Shown here: positions 16,868 through 24,967 of the stretch, piece after piece
Numbering within the stretch: position 1 is the first letter of the stretch
Layout: every line of letters begins with the position of its first letter
DNA from: Streptomyces qaidamensis
GTDB lineage: Bacteria; Actinomycetota; Actinomycetes; Streptomycetales; Streptomycetaceae
Length of the DNA: 64,000 nucleotides
Assembly (NCBI RefSeq): GCF_001611795.1
Contig: NZ_CP015098.1
Location: 8,184,001 to 8,248,000, forward strand
Reading direction: 5' to 3'
Notes under the pieces: generated by a model
What the model saw: the letters and a program-made list of their open reading frames with translations, nothing else
The model's database searches: none
Told to the model about the DNA's origin: nothing
Made by a program: the position numbers and the translations under genes

Positions 16868-18045
16868 GCGCCTTGGCACTGACGGATCCGGACGACCTCG
16901 GCAGGCGCATCCTGGCCCGGCTCCGGCCAGGGCGCCGTGACTGGATGACGGCGGGCCTCACCGCCGTGCTCATCAGTGCGGCCGGCGGCGTGTCCGCACT
17001 GCTGCTCACGCTGACCGGTGCCTCACCGAGCGCTTCGCTGAACGCGATATGGACCGGGTCCCTGGCCAACGCCACCGGCTGGACCACGACGCTGCTCAAC
17101 ACGGCGCCCCTGCTGCTGGTCGCCGTCGGCGCGTGCGTCTGCGCGTCCGCCGGCACGTTCAACATCGGCCAGGAGGGACAGGTGCTCATCGGCGGCCTGG
17201 CCGGAGCCTGGGTGGGGCTGCGTCTGGCCATGCCCGGCCCGATGCTGGTCGTGGTGGTGCTGAGTGCCGCCGCGGTCGGCGGCGCCGCCTGGGCCGCGCT
17301 CAGCGCCCTGATGCTCCGCTTCCGCGGTGTCAACGTCCCGGTGAGCACGCTGCTGATGACGTTCCTCGCCATCCAGCTCGTCACCTTCGCGGTCAGTACG
17401 CCGTGGGTCCTGCAGGAGAGCGTGCAGGGCGCCGGGGACATCGCCGACGCGCAGTCCAACGCCCTGCCGGCCAACGCCCAGCTCGCGAGCTTCGGGCAGT
17501 ACCCCTCGCTGCAACTGAACACGGGCCTGTTCCTCGCGCTCGTCGCCACGGTCGCGGTCGCCCTCCTCCTGAGCCGCAGCCGGTGGGGCTTCAAGGTGCG
17601 CATGGTCGGACTGAACCCGCGCACGGCCAAGCACGCCGGTGTCCGGGTGGCCGCGCTCGGCGGTCTCACGCTGGCGCTGTCCGGCGCCTTCGCCGGGCTG
17701 GCCGGAGGGTTGCTGCTGGCCAGTCCGGTCAGCACCAACCGGCTGCAGGCCGGGCTCTCCGACAACGTCGGCTGGGACGGCCTCCTCGTCGCACTGGTGG
17801 CTCGCAACCGGCCTCTGGCCGCGATCCCGGTGTCGTTCGTGTTCGCCGTGCTGCGCGCGGGCGGCGATTTCCTCTCGGCCACCGGCGTGCCGTCCTACCT
17901 GGTCGACATCGTCAAGGCGTTGCTCGTCCTCGCCTTCGTCGCACCGCCCGTCCTCGTCGACCTCTTCCAGGGGCGTCGCGGTGCCACACCGCAGGCGGCG
18001 CCCGCCGTTTCCGTAGTGCCGACCAAGACGGGGGCAGCCGCGTGA
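16864..18045 (+). CDS. ABC importer permease, first subunit (BMP/nucleoside type)
   Basis: A 393-residue multi-spanning membrane protein of the branched-chain/BMP permease group, with about nine hydrophobic segments. Diagnostic stretches: FNIGQEGQVLIGGLAGAWVG near residue 100 and NPRTAKHAGVRVAALGGLTLALSGAFAG further on. The N-terminal ~25 residues are cytoplasmic and charged. Partner of the next gene; both overlap by 4 bp (GTGA), so subunits should be made in equal amounts. Confidence 0.9.
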   Translation: MSALALTDPDDLGRRILARLRPGRRDWMTAGLTAVLISAAGGVSALLLTLTGASPSASLNAIWTGSLANATGWTTTLLNTAPLLLVAVGACVCASAGTFNIGQEGQVLIGGLAGAWVGLRLAMPGPMLVVVVLSAAAVGGAAWAALSALMLRFRGVNVPVSTLLMTFLAIQLVTFAVSTPWVLQESVQGAGDIADAQSNALPANAQLASFGQYPSLQLNTGLFLALVATVAVALLLSRSRWGFKVRMVGLNPRTAKHAGVRVAALGGLTLALSGAFAGLAGGLLLASPVSTNRLQAGLSDNVGWDGLLVALVARNRPLAAIPVSFVFAVLRAGGDFLSATGVPSYLVDIVKALLVLAFVAPPVLVDLFQGRRGATPQAAPAVSVVPTKTGAAA

Positions 18046-18956
18046 GCGTTCTGGACAGCACCACGACCATTCTCGCGAGCGGTGTCCGGCTGACCGTGCC
18101 GTTGGCCTTCGCCGCCTGCGGTGAGTACCTGGCCGAGCGCGCCGGCGCGATGAACATCTCCGTCGAGGCGATGATGCTCAGCGCCGCGTTCACCTCGGTC
18201 GCCACCGCCGGCGCGACCGGCAGTGCCACCGTCGGCCTCGTGGCCGGCGTCATGACCGGCCTCGTCGTCGGTTTCGTGCACGGCAACCTCTCCCACCGGG
18301 CCCAGATCAACACCTTCGTCGTCGGCCTCGTGCTGAACGCGCTGGTGCTCGGGCTCACGAGTTACCTGATCACGACCGAGCAGTTCGCCTCGCACCAGGT
18401 CGGGGTGCTGTCGATCCCGCTGCTCGAGGACATCCCGCTGATCGGCAAGCCGCTGTTCTCCGTACGCTGGCCCGCCTACCTGCTGATCCTGCTGATACCG
18501 CTCACCTGGTGGCTGGTGGAGCGCAGCCGCTGGGGCCTGGAACTCCGGGCGGTGGGGGAGAACCCGCAGGCCGCCGACGTCACGGGCATCAAGGTGAACG
18601 TGCGGCGTCGGCAGGCCCTGCTGTGGTGCGGCGCGCTGGCCGGTCTCGGCGGCGCGTACCTCGCGGTCGGCGAGGTCGGTTCGTTCAATCAGAACATGAC
18701 CGCCGGACGCGGCTACATCGTCATCGCCGCGGTGATCTTCGGGGCCTGGCGGCTCGGCCGGACCATGCTCGGCTGCCTCGTGTTCGGTCTCTCCGACGCG
18801 ATGCGCCTGGCCCTTCCCGCGCTCGGCGTCACCCTCAACGCCCAACTGCTCGTCGCGGCGCCGTATCTGCTCGCGCTCCTCGCCATGCTGCTGTTCACCA
18901 CCCAGCACCGAGAACCCGCCGCGCTCGGCCGGCCCTTCGAGCGGGGGTCGGCCTGA
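18042..18956 (+). CDS. ABC importer permease, second subunit (BMP/nucleoside type)
   Basis: A 304-residue integral membrane protein with about eight hydrophobic segments. It contains the paired-family signature GEYLAERAGAMNISVEAMML near the N-terminus and the loop GENPQAADVTGIKVNVRRRQ. The GTG at 18042 overlaps the stop of the first permease; the family's conserved N-terminus begins here. Last gene of the importer operon; a strong hairpin follows at 19005-19046. Confidence 0.9.
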   Translation: MSVLDSTTTILASGVRLTVPLAFAACGEYLAERAGAMNISVEAMMLSAAFTSVATAGATGSATVGLVAGVMTGLVVGFVHGNLSHRAQINTFVVGLVLNALVLGLTSYLITTEQFASHQVGVLSIPLLEDIPLIGKPLFSVRWPAYLLILLIPLTWWLVERSRWGLELRAVGENPQAADVTGIKVNVRRRQALLWCGALAGLGGAYLAVGEVGSFNQNMTAGRGYIVIAAVIFGAWRLGRTMLGCLVFGLSDAMRLALPALGVTLNAQLLVAAPYLLALLAMLLFTTQHREPAALGRPFERGSA

Positions 18957-19004
18957 CGGTACCTTCCGGAGAAAGCCAACGATATCCGGATGAATGCACC
19001 ACTC

Positions 19005-19046
19005 GGCGGACGCCGGCCCCGCGATAGCGCGGGGCCGGCGTCCGCC
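19005..19046. terminator. Bidirectional terminator hairpin
   Basis: Perfect 19-bp stem (GGCGGACGCCGGCCCCGCG at 19005-19023) with a 4-nt ATAG loop, placed between the convergent ends of the permease operon and the aldo/keto reductase gene. Confidence 0.85.
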
Positions 19047-19060
19047 GTGGAACACCGGCG

Positions 19061-20095
19061 TCAGCGGCGGCGCAGCGCCACCGTCTCCAGCGCCGGAGGC
19101 GTGTGGCCGACGTCGCGGGTATTGAGCACGCTGCCCGGCGCGACGAGTTCGTCGATCCGGTCCAGCGCCTCTGACGACAGTGGCCGGTCGACCGCGGTCA
19201 GCTGCGTCAGGAGCTGGTCGTGGGTGCGCGGGCCCATGAGCGCCGAGGTGACGCCTGGATGGGCGAGCACGAACCGCAAGGCCAGCTCGACGAGTGTGCA
19301 GCCCTCGTCGGCGGCGAGGCGCACGAGTTCCTCGACGACTGCCAGCTTGCGCTCGCGTATCTGCTCGTCGGCGTAGTCGAAGTGGTCGCCGTGGGACCGC
19401 GCGCGTGAGTCTTCCGCCGGCTGGGCGCCGGCCCTGTACTTGCCCGACAGCCAGCCGCCGTTCAGCGGGCTCCAGACCATGACGCCCATGCGGTGCCGCC
19501 GCGCGGTGGGCAGGGCGGCGGCCTCGGCGTGACGGGCCAGGATCGAGTACGACAGCTGTTCCACGGTGAACCGTTCGCGGCCACCGCGCTGTGCCGCCCA
19601 CTGCGCTTCCACGATCTCCTCGGCCGGGAAGCTGGAGGTCCCGATCGCACGCACCTTGCCCGCCCGCACCAGGTCGCTGAGCGCACCGAGGGTCTCTTCC
19701 ATGTCGGTCCGGGGATCGGGGCGGTGGACGAGGTAGACGTCGAGGTGATCCGTCCGCAGCCGCCGCAGGCTGTCCTCCACGGCACGCGTGATCCAGAGCC
19801 GGGAGTTGCCGCGCCGGTTGCGGTCGAGCGCCCTTCCGGGCATCCGGTTGTGGAACTTCGACACCAGGACGACGTCGTCGCGCCGTCCCTTCAGCGCCCG
19901 GCCGAGGATCTCCTCCGACTCGCCGAAGGCGTACACGTCAGCGGTGTCGACGAAATTGACCCCGGCGTCCAGCGCCGTCGCCACCATCCGGTGGCACTGC
20001 GCTTCATCGGTGTTGCCCCAGGCACCGAACATCATCGACCCGAGACAGAGCTCACTCACCTCGATGCCCGTCCCGCCCAGAATCCGGTAGTGCAC
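19061..20095 (-). CDS. Aldo/keto reductase
   Basis: A 344-residue AKR. The catalytic tetrad is visible: Asp and Tyr in DTADVYAFGESEEILG, Lys in VLVSKFHN and His in VYLVHRPDP. C-terminal SALMGPRTHDQL contributes the NADPH-binding site. In the island it could reduce an aldehyde or ketone intermediate, or act as a dihydrodiol dehydrogenase for the Rieske dioxygenase product; no short-chain cis-diol dehydrogenase gene is seen elsewhere in the window, so this second role is worth considering. It is divergent from the VOC gene. Confidence 0.9.
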   Translation of the reverse strand: MHYRILGGTGIEVSELCLGSMMFGAWGNTDEAQCHRMVATALDAGVNFVDTADVYAFGESEEILGRALKGRRDDVVLVSKFHNRMPGRALDRNRRGNSRLWITRAVEDSLRRLRTDHLDVYLVHRPDPRTDMEETLGALSDLVRAGKVRAIGTSSFPAEEIVEAQWAAQRGGRERFTVEQLSYSILARHAEAAALPTARRHRMGVMVWSPLNGGWLSGKYRAGAQPAEDSRARSHGDHFDYADEQIRERKLAVVEELVRLAADEGCTLVELALRFVLAHPGVTSALMGPRTHDQLLTQLTAVDRPLSSEALDRIDELVAPGSVLNTRDVGHTPPALETVALRRR

Positions 20096-20280
20096 GTTTC
20101 CCCTCGTCTTCCCCGGCGACGCCCGTCGCTGTCATGCCGCAGACTGGCACGGCGGCAGGGCCGGATCCGATGTCGCGCGGGGTCAGCGTTCCCGGCGTAC
20201 GCGTTGTGTCCGCAGCACATCGACCTGCCGGTCGCGCGGACCTACGCTCGAGGAAACCCGCACCACTCACAGGAGGTACC

Positions 20281-20733
20281 GTGGCCACCGGTCTCACGTC
20301 GGCCCGCTGGACTCACGTCGCGCTGCCGACCGGCGATCTCGACAAGGCGATCGAGTTCTACACCTCGCTGACTCCCCTGGTCGTCGTCGAGCGGTTCAAG
20401 GACGCCGACGGCGAAAGCGTCTGGCTCTCCAACGACAAGCAGGCCGAGACGCCCTTCGTGCTCGTCCTGGTGTCGTTCAACAAGGACAAGGGCAACCAGC
20501 TGGGCCTGCTGCATCCGTTCGCGCACATCGGCATCGAGGTGCCGGAGCGCGGGGACGTCGACGCGCTCGCGGACAGGGCCCGTGAACTGGGCTGCCTGCA
20601 CTGGGAGCCCCGGCAGATGCCCGACCCCATCGGCTACATCTGCGCTCTGAAGGACCCGGACGGCAACGTCGTCGAGATCTCCCACGACCAGCGTGTCTTC
20701 GACACGGTCCGGCAGAAGTGGGGTTCGTCCTGA
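20281..20733 (+). CDS. VOC/glyoxalase-fold protein
   Basis: A 150-residue single-domain vicinal-oxygen-chelate protein: THVALPTGDLDKAIEFYTSL at the N-terminus and YICALKDPDGNVVEISHDQ at the C-terminus provide the usual His and Glu metal ligands (His in THVAL, Glu in VVEIS), with a further His in PFAHIGIEV. Possible roles are lyase, dioxygenase or resistance functions. The GTG is preceded by AGGAGGT 4 bp upstream. The SnoaL-like gene overlaps its 3' end by 16 bp, implying a functional pair. Confidence 0.85.
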   Translation: MATGLTSARWTHVALPTGDLDKAIEFYTSLTPLVVVERFKDADGESVWLSNDKQAETPFVLVLVSFNKDKGNQLGLLHPFAHIGIEVPERGDVDALADRARELGCLHWEPRQMPDPIGYICALKDPDGNVVEISHDQRVFDTVRQKWGSS

Positions 20734-21149
20734 AAGACACCCGTGCCGCGATCGAGGCATACCTCGCGGCACTGAACGCGCACGACGCCGATGCCGTGGC
20801 CGCCTGTGTGGCCGAGGACTTCGTCAACGAACACACGTCGGCGATGGGACGCAGCCGCACGGGCCGCACCGAGTACCGCGCGGCGCTGACCGGGTTCCTG
20901 GAGGACTTCCGGGACCTGCGTTACGCGCCGGAGCGTATCGTCATCGACGGCGAATCGGCCGCGGTGCCGTACGTCATGACATTCAGGATGCGCTCTGCGG
21001 GCGATCGCCCCGTGCGCATCCGCGGTGTGTTCGTGTTCACCGTCGCCGACGGTCTCATCACGCGCCGCACGGACTACTGGGACAGCGGCGAGGTGCAGCG
21101 ACAGCTCGGTTGCGGCCCCCGGCCGGAAGGTGCCGAATCGCCGCCCTGA
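20718..21149 (+). CDS. SnoaL-like (NTF2-fold) protein
   Basis: A 143-residue NTF2-fold protein: IEAYLAALNAHDADAVAACV then AEDFVNEHTSAMG and FVFTVADGLITRRTDYWDSG are standard SnoaL-like signatures. Members act as cyclases, isomerases or hydratases, or as non-catalytic binding proteins. The GTG start lies inside the end of the VOC gene in another frame, so translation is probably coupled. No catalytic residue can be assigned with confidence. Confidence 0.8.
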   Translation: MGFVLKDTRAAIEAYLAALNAHDADAVAACVAEDFVNEHTSAMGRSRTGRTEYRAALTGFLEDFRDLRYAPERIVIDGESAAVPYVMTFRMRSAGDRPVRIRGVFVFTVADGLITRRTDYWDSGEVQRQLGCGPRPEGAESPP

Positions 21150-21432
21150 GCCGGCGGAACCTGCCCTCGTGACACCCCGCCCGCCTCTTGTGCGGACGGG
21201 GTGCCCGTGTCTGCCCGGACCGGGGGCCGGCCCTGCGGTGTGGGCGTCGGGCTCAACCATGCTGCGTCGCGAAAGTGGTACCCGGGCGGTACCTGGGGGT
21301 CGACCGGGCCATGGCCGCCGTACGCGGGTCTGCCGGGATGATCAGCCGACGCCTGCGACCAGCCCCGGACGACCGGTCAGGCAACGGGGCAGGTGGGCGG
21401 CGCGCAGGGCTGCCATGCGTGCAGGAGGTCCG

Positions 21433-21635
21433 CACCGTGACCGCCTCGGCCACGGAGTGGGTGACGAAGACGTCCGTGATGCGCGTCCGCTGCCGGAGGC
21501 CGAGCAGGCGCAGGCGCATCGCCTTGCGCGCGGACTCGCTCAGCCCGGAGAAGGGCTCGAGAGAAGGTTCGGCCGCAGGCCGAGGCGCGTCCCACCTGCT
21601 GCCGCCCTGTCCTCGGACAGCTCGCCGGGGTACTT
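21433..21635 (-). pseudogene. Relic of an ABC-transporter ATPase (NitT/TauT-like)
   Basis: Minus-strand reading from 21635 gives KYPGELSED (compare YPHELSGGM), then, after loss of the middle part and a shift of frame, EPFSGLSESARKAMRLRLL followed by TRITDVFVTHSVAEAVTV, which matches the Walker-B/D-loop/H-loop segment (DEPF-ALD…VTHSVDEAV) of nitrate/taurine-type ABC ATPases. Walker A is absent and a stop interrupts the first piece. The gene is clearly broken and suggests a lost importer beside the flavin reductase. The DNA from 21760 to 21994 shows nothing I recognise. Confidence 0.6.
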
Positions 21636-21720
21636 GCCCGAGCCGTCGTCGAGGCGGACCGGCGTCGGCACCCCCCGGACCCCCCTGCAAGGCGCGCCAC
21701 GCCGCGCCGACGTGTGCTGA

Positions 21721-21759
21721 GCCGCCCCGCCGACTCGTTGATCATGTCGGCGGGGCGGC
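21721..21759. terminator. Hairpin terminator
   Basis: Perfect 14-bp stem (GCCGCCCCGCCGAC, 21721-21734; complement 21746-21759) with an 11-nt loop. It lies downstream of the flavin reductase gene on the minus strand and upstream of the ABC relic in that direction. Confidence 0.7.
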
Positions 21760-21994
21760 GCTTACGCGTACCGTCGGCCGGCGCGGCATCTCGGGCCGGT
21801 CAGGCCGACGAACGCCCCGCGCGGCACGACCTGGCCGATGTCGTGCGGTACCGGTGCGGGGCGCCCGGACCGGTCCTGGTCAGCGCCCGGACGGCGAAGT
21901 GGCCGGGGTCCGTGAGCGTGTCGGGTGCCGGACGGTCCGCCGAGGCTTCGGCGGAGCCGGGGGCGGCCGCACAGCGCCGAGGCCGTCCGCGTGG

Positions 21995-22555
21995 TCACGC
22001 CGGGTCCTTTCCGGCCGGCTGCAGTGCGGATGGCTCCAGCGGGTTCAGGGTGTGGAACCTGCGACCCTGATAGGTGAGCGGCTCCGGTTCGCCGACCACC
22101 ACGCCGGCCACCTCGATCAGGATGATCGTGTGGTCGCCGGCGGTGAGGCGCTGGTGAACGACGCCTTCGAGCGACACGGTGGCACCGTCGAGCAGGGGTG
22201 GACCGAGCTTTCCCGGACGGAATTCCGCCACAGCGAACCTGTCGGCGCCGGGCGTCGCGAACGCCGTCGCCACCGGGCGCTGGTCGGAGGCCAGGACGTT
22301 GACGGCCACCGACTCCGCATGACTGAAGGCCGGGTGGACGTCGGCGTTGTCGGCCAGACAGACCGATATGAGCGGCGGGTCCATCGACACGCTCGTCACC
22401 GAGTTGGCGGTGAAGCCGTACCGCTTTCCGTCCACTTCGGTGGTGACCACACAGACAGACGTGACCATCGAGGACAGCCCGTCCCGGTACGCCTGCGGGT
22501 CGTAGCCGGTCACAGGCCGGGGCGTGACGGTCTGGTCCTTCGCGGAGCTGGGCAC
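21995..22555 (-). CDS. Flavin reductase-like (FMN-binding split-barrel) protein
   Basis: A 186-residue flavin reductase: YRDGLSSMVTSVCVVTTEVD, GFTANSVTSVSMDPPLISV, SVAVNVLASDQ, and DHTIILIEVAGVVVG near the end. It supplies reduced FMN/FAD to a monooxygenase; no obvious two-component flavin monooxygenase is seen in the window, so the partner is missing or elsewhere. I chose GTG 22555 because conserved sequence starts just after it. The upstream small frame ends with TGA at 22557, so translation is coupled. A promoter with two island operators lies 220-260 bp upstream. Confidence 0.88.
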   Translation of the reverse strand: MPSSAKDQTVTPRPVTGYDPQAYRDGLSSMVTSVCVVTTEVDGKRYGFTANSVTSVSMDPPLISVCLADNADVHPAFSHAESVAVNVLASDQRPVATAFATPGADRFAVAEFRPGKLGPPLLDGATVSLEGVVHQRLTAGDHTIILIEVAGVVVGEPEPLTYQGRRFHTLNPLEPSALQPAGKDPA

Positions 22556-22556
22556 G

Positions 22557-22739
22557 TCAGACCACCGCCATCTCGTCGGCACACTCCGGCACGCCGCCGG
22601 CCGTTGGTCCGGTGGCTTCGCGGATGTGGCCGGGTGCGCGGGGGGCGTCGCCGTCGACGGCGATCCGGAACGGCCGTCGTGTCGCCGCATGGGGCAGGAA
22701 GGTCGGCCGGGAAGCCGACGGGGAGAAAGTGGATCTCAT
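22557..22739 (-). CDS. Small hypothetical protein upstream of the flavin reductase
   Basis: 60 codons from ATG 22739 (MRSTFSPSASRPTFLPHAA…ADEMAVV), ending 2 bp before the flavin reductase start. The predicted promoter start near 22764 leaves a short leader containing AAGGCAAG, so this is the first frame the ribosome meets. I do not recognise the product. It could be a leader that couples translation or a remnant of a larger gene. Confidence 0.3.
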   Translation of the reverse strand: MRSTFSPSASRPTFLPHAATRRPFRIAVDGDAPRAPGHIREATGPTAGGVPECADEMAVV

Positions 22740-22770
22740 CAAGGCTTGCCTTTTGTTGAGGGATGCCCCG

Positions 22771-22799
22771 ACGGTAGGATGGGCTATCTCGCATGTCAA
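22771..22799 (-). promoter_or_regulatory. Candidate promoter of the flavin reductase operon
   Basis: On the minus strand: TTGACA (22799-22794), 17-bp spacer, TACCGT (22776-22771), a good match to the vegetative consensus. The spacer itself contains the operator element TGCGAGATAG, and a second copy lies just upstream of -35. Confidence 0.6.
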
Positions 22800-22814
22800 T
22801 ATGCCATCTCGCGA
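22787..22814. promoter_or_regulatory. Island operator: two TCTCGCR elements at 20-bp spacing
   Basis: Plus-strand TCTCGCAT at 22787-22794 and TCTCGCGA at 22807-22814, direct repeats exactly 20 bp apart. The first lies between -35 and -10 of the flavin reductase promoter. Confidence 0.6.
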
Positions 22815-23369
22815 AAGTTGGCTGCAGGCGGTCCCCGGCGTCGGCGAGGCCGTTCGCGGCGGCCGCCTGGCTCTGCCGACCGTCTCGCTCGTCGTGGTGG
22901 TGTTGTCCGGTCCCGAGATCGGCCGGGTGTCCGCGCCGTCGCCGGAAGCGCCTGGACGTGGGTCGTTCCGCTGCCGGTTCCCCGCGGAGCCTGGCCGCTC
23001 CCGGCCGGGGGGGAATGACGGTCGTCGGATGCGTGCCCGGGGCCGGGTCGGGGCCCGGCCCTGGCGTCGCGAGGACCGCCGGCGCTGGGCTCTCGCTCAG
23101 CGTGGTGAGCAGACCGGATGGGATCTCCCGCTGCGCCGTCTGCTGTCCGGCGGGTGCTTCCAGCGTGCGAGCAGAAGGGCACCTCGGGCGAGTGCCAGGA
23201 CCGTCACCGTCCCGGCTGCACCGCCACTTGACGCTGGGCATGGCGGCCCATGCTTGACCGTCCCGCGGGCCCGAGCCGGACACGGAGTGCTGTGTCCGCG
23301 TGGTTCGTCATGGGCTGTGGTGGGCCCGTTGCCGGCTCGTGCCCGGCGTACGGCGTCTCGACCGCCCCC
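22815..23369. other. 555 bp without a recognisable gene
   Basis: No frame on either strand gives a recognisable family or coherent codon use. Given the broken ABC ATPase on the other side of the flavin reductase, it may hold the remains of a companion permease or binding-protein gene, but I cannot show that. Confidence 0.35.
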
Positions 23370-24038
23370 CTACTGCGTCGACACTCCCTCGGACGCGGGC
23401 GCACCGGGCAGTTCCACAGTGGGCTGCGGCCCGCTGCGGGAGCGCAGCCACCAGTCGCGCATGCCCCACAGGACGAGCGCGCCGTAGATGACGTAGACGA
23501 AGCCCGAGAAGGCGTAGCCGTTGGCGAAGGTCAGCGGGACGCCGACCAGGTCGACCAGCAGCCAGGCGATCCAGAACTCGACCATGCCGCGTGCCTGGGC
23601 GTACATGGCGACGACCGTGCCGACGAAGATGTAGGCGTCCGGCCAGGGGTCCCAGGACAGAGTCGGGTAGGCCTTGAACAACAGGGCCACCGCGACCGTG
23701 CCGAGGGCAACGGCGCCGGCCATCGCCGCGCGCTCGTACCAGGTGGCGAACCGCGGGGTGATCTGACCGTCCCGGGACCGGCCCCTGTCGCGGTTCCACC
23801 GCCACCAGCCGTACATGGCCACGGTCATGACGACGGCCTGCTTGCCGGCGCTGCCGGTCAGGTGGCCGAAGAACGCCCCGAAGAGGATGAGGCCGGACAG
23901 GAACTGCACCGGCCAGGTCCACAGGGAGCGGCGCCAGCCCAGGGCGAGGGCGGCCAGGCCCAGGATGTTGCCGATCATGTCGGACCACAGGATGTGCTGG
24001 CCGAACAGGGCGAACGCCTCGGAGTTCAGCCCGTTCAC
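23370..24038 (-). CDS. pnuC: PnuC-family vitamin-precursor transporter
   Basis: A 222-residue membrane protein with about seven hydrophobic segments. ILWSDMIGNILGLAALALGW at the start, WPVQFLSGLILFGAFF, WLLVDLVGVPLTFANGYAFSG and YVIYGALVLWGMRDW are the PnuC pattern (WxxWWR-type motif: YGWWRWNRD). Family members carry nicotinamide riboside, thiamine or riboflavin by facilitated diffusion. No FMN-riboswitch consensus is visible upstream, arguing against a classic RibM gene. The GTG start overlaps the stop of a 29-codon frame (GTGA). It stands apart from the catabolic genes in likely function. Confidence 0.85.
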   Translation of the reverse strand: MNGLNSEAFALFGQHILWSDMIGNILGLAALALGWRRSLWTWPVQFLSGLILFGAFFGHLTGSAGKQAVVMTVAMYGWWRWNRDRGRSRDGQITPRFATWYERAAMAGAVALGTVAVALLFKAYPTLSWDPWPDAYIFVGTVVAMYAQARGMVEFWIAWLLVDLVGVPLTFANGYAFSGFVYVIYGALVLWGMRDWWLRSRSGPQPTVELPGAPASEGVSTQ

Positions 24039-24124
24039 CGGGTTGCCGGGCCCGTCTCGAGCGAGGGGGACGTGAGCCTGCCGTCCGGCGTCTCGTCGGG
24101 TATCAGGTCTCGGAAGCGATCCAT
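24035..24124 (-). CDS. 29-codon frame coupled to the pnuC start
   Basis: MDRFRDLIPDETPDGRLTSP and nine further residues, starting at ATG 24124 just downstream of a promoter-like region (TAGACA and TATACA elements near 24140-24162) and ending in the GTGA that starts pnuC. No homolog is known to me. It may be a leader peptide or the remnant of an N-terminal part of a larger gene. An 11-bp palindrome ACCTGGCAGGT lies at 24170-24180, about 45 bp upstream. Confidence 0.3.
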   Translation of the reverse strand: MDRFRDLIPDETPDGRLTSPSLETGPATR

Positions 24125-24297
24125 GCGCCCCAGCTTCGGCGCTGTATACCCGTTTTGTCTAGCATTGACACCTGGCAGGTCGCAATTTAAGGAAATCAGG
24201 CGTGACGCCGTGGAGCAGCCGCGGATACGGCCTCGGGTGCGGCCGTGTCCGGAGGGTGGCCCGGGTGTACGGCCGGGCCACGGCGGGCGTGTTCGGC

Positions 24298-24347
24298 GCG
24301 TCGGCCGGTCCGTCTGTTCAGTGCGTCGGCCGGTCCGCCTGTTCAGT
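24298..24347. repeat. Two tandem 25-bp repeats
   Basis: GCGTCGGCCGGTCCGYCTGT followed by TCAGT occurs twice in tandem (24298-24322 and 24323-24347) with one difference, and a partial third copy follows. The array overlaps the stop codon of the hypothetical gene at 24343-24831. Confidence 0.85.
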
Positions 24348-24831
24348 GCGCCGTCCGGTGCTGCCCGGAGAGCGCGCCGAGGGTTTCGAGATCGACCGGC
24401 TCCGCGGCCTCGGGGACACTGCCCCTCATGCGCAGCGCGCCCTGCTGGACCGGCAGGAATTCGGTGTTGATCTCCCGGGCGAGGGCCGCCGACATCATGT
24501 CCGCGCGGACGCAGAACGTGTAGTCCTTGCGGTCCTTGCTGATCTTGATGCCGAACGTGCGGAGGGGCAACAGGTCGGGCGCCACGCGCTCGTACTGGAC
24601 GCGGAACTCCGGCGGTGTGGCCGCCAGCTCGGGTCGCAGCACGTACTGTTCCGAGTTCGCCAGGTGCCGGCAGAACTCGTCCAGTTCCCGCAAGAGCGTG
24701 GGGTGTACATGCCGCACGAGGAGGAGATGATCGCTGCGGATGCCGCTCGGTGCAGGAGTCCAGCGGGCTTGTACGAGGCGTGAATCCGGCAGCGCGTCAG
24801 CTGTGTGCCAATAGGTTCTGAATCGGGGCAT
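24343..24831 (-). CDS. Hypothetical protein, 162 residues
   Basis: Starts MPRFRTYWHTADALPDSRLV and ends SGQHRTAH. No signal peptide or membrane segment. Codon use looks coding (GC-rich third positions). The segment LLPLRTFGIKISKDRKDYTF and the many charged residues suggest a small soluble protein; I do not recognise the family. It is followed by a 25-bp tandem repeat at its stop codon and lies between pnuC and a sugar-type binding-protein gene, neither of which suggests its role. Confidence 0.55.
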   Translation of the reverse strand: MPRFRTYWHTADALPDSRLVQARWTPAPSGIRSDHLLLVRHVHPTLLRELDEFCRHLANSEQYVLRPELAATPPEFRVQYERVAPDLLPLRTFGIKISKDRKDYTFCVRADMMSAALAREINTEFLPVQQGALRMRGSVPEAAEPVDLETLGALSGQHRTAH

Positions 24832-24967
24832 GTGGCAAGAGTGCTCCGAAAGGTGCTGTATGTCTATTGTCGGGCCGCGCCCGCGGGTGGCTCACGGACG
24901 GGATGCGGCCCATCGGGGGGTGCCGCCGCACGGCCCCCGCGGCCCCTGTTCCCTCGCTTCAGCGGGA

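Noticed and set aside
21253..21690. Intact 145-residue minus-strand protein
   Set aside because: Only its middle resembles an ABC ATPase; both ends are unrelated and the conserved parts lie in different frames, so it is treated as a relic.
22797..23283. Plus- or minus-strand gene between the flavin reductase and pnuC
   Set aside because: Frames are open only because of high GC; no motif, no ribosome-binding site and no consistent codon pattern.
24039..24300. FMN riboswitch (RFN element) before pnuC
   Set aside because: None of the conserved RFN blocks is visible on the minus strand upstream of the gene.
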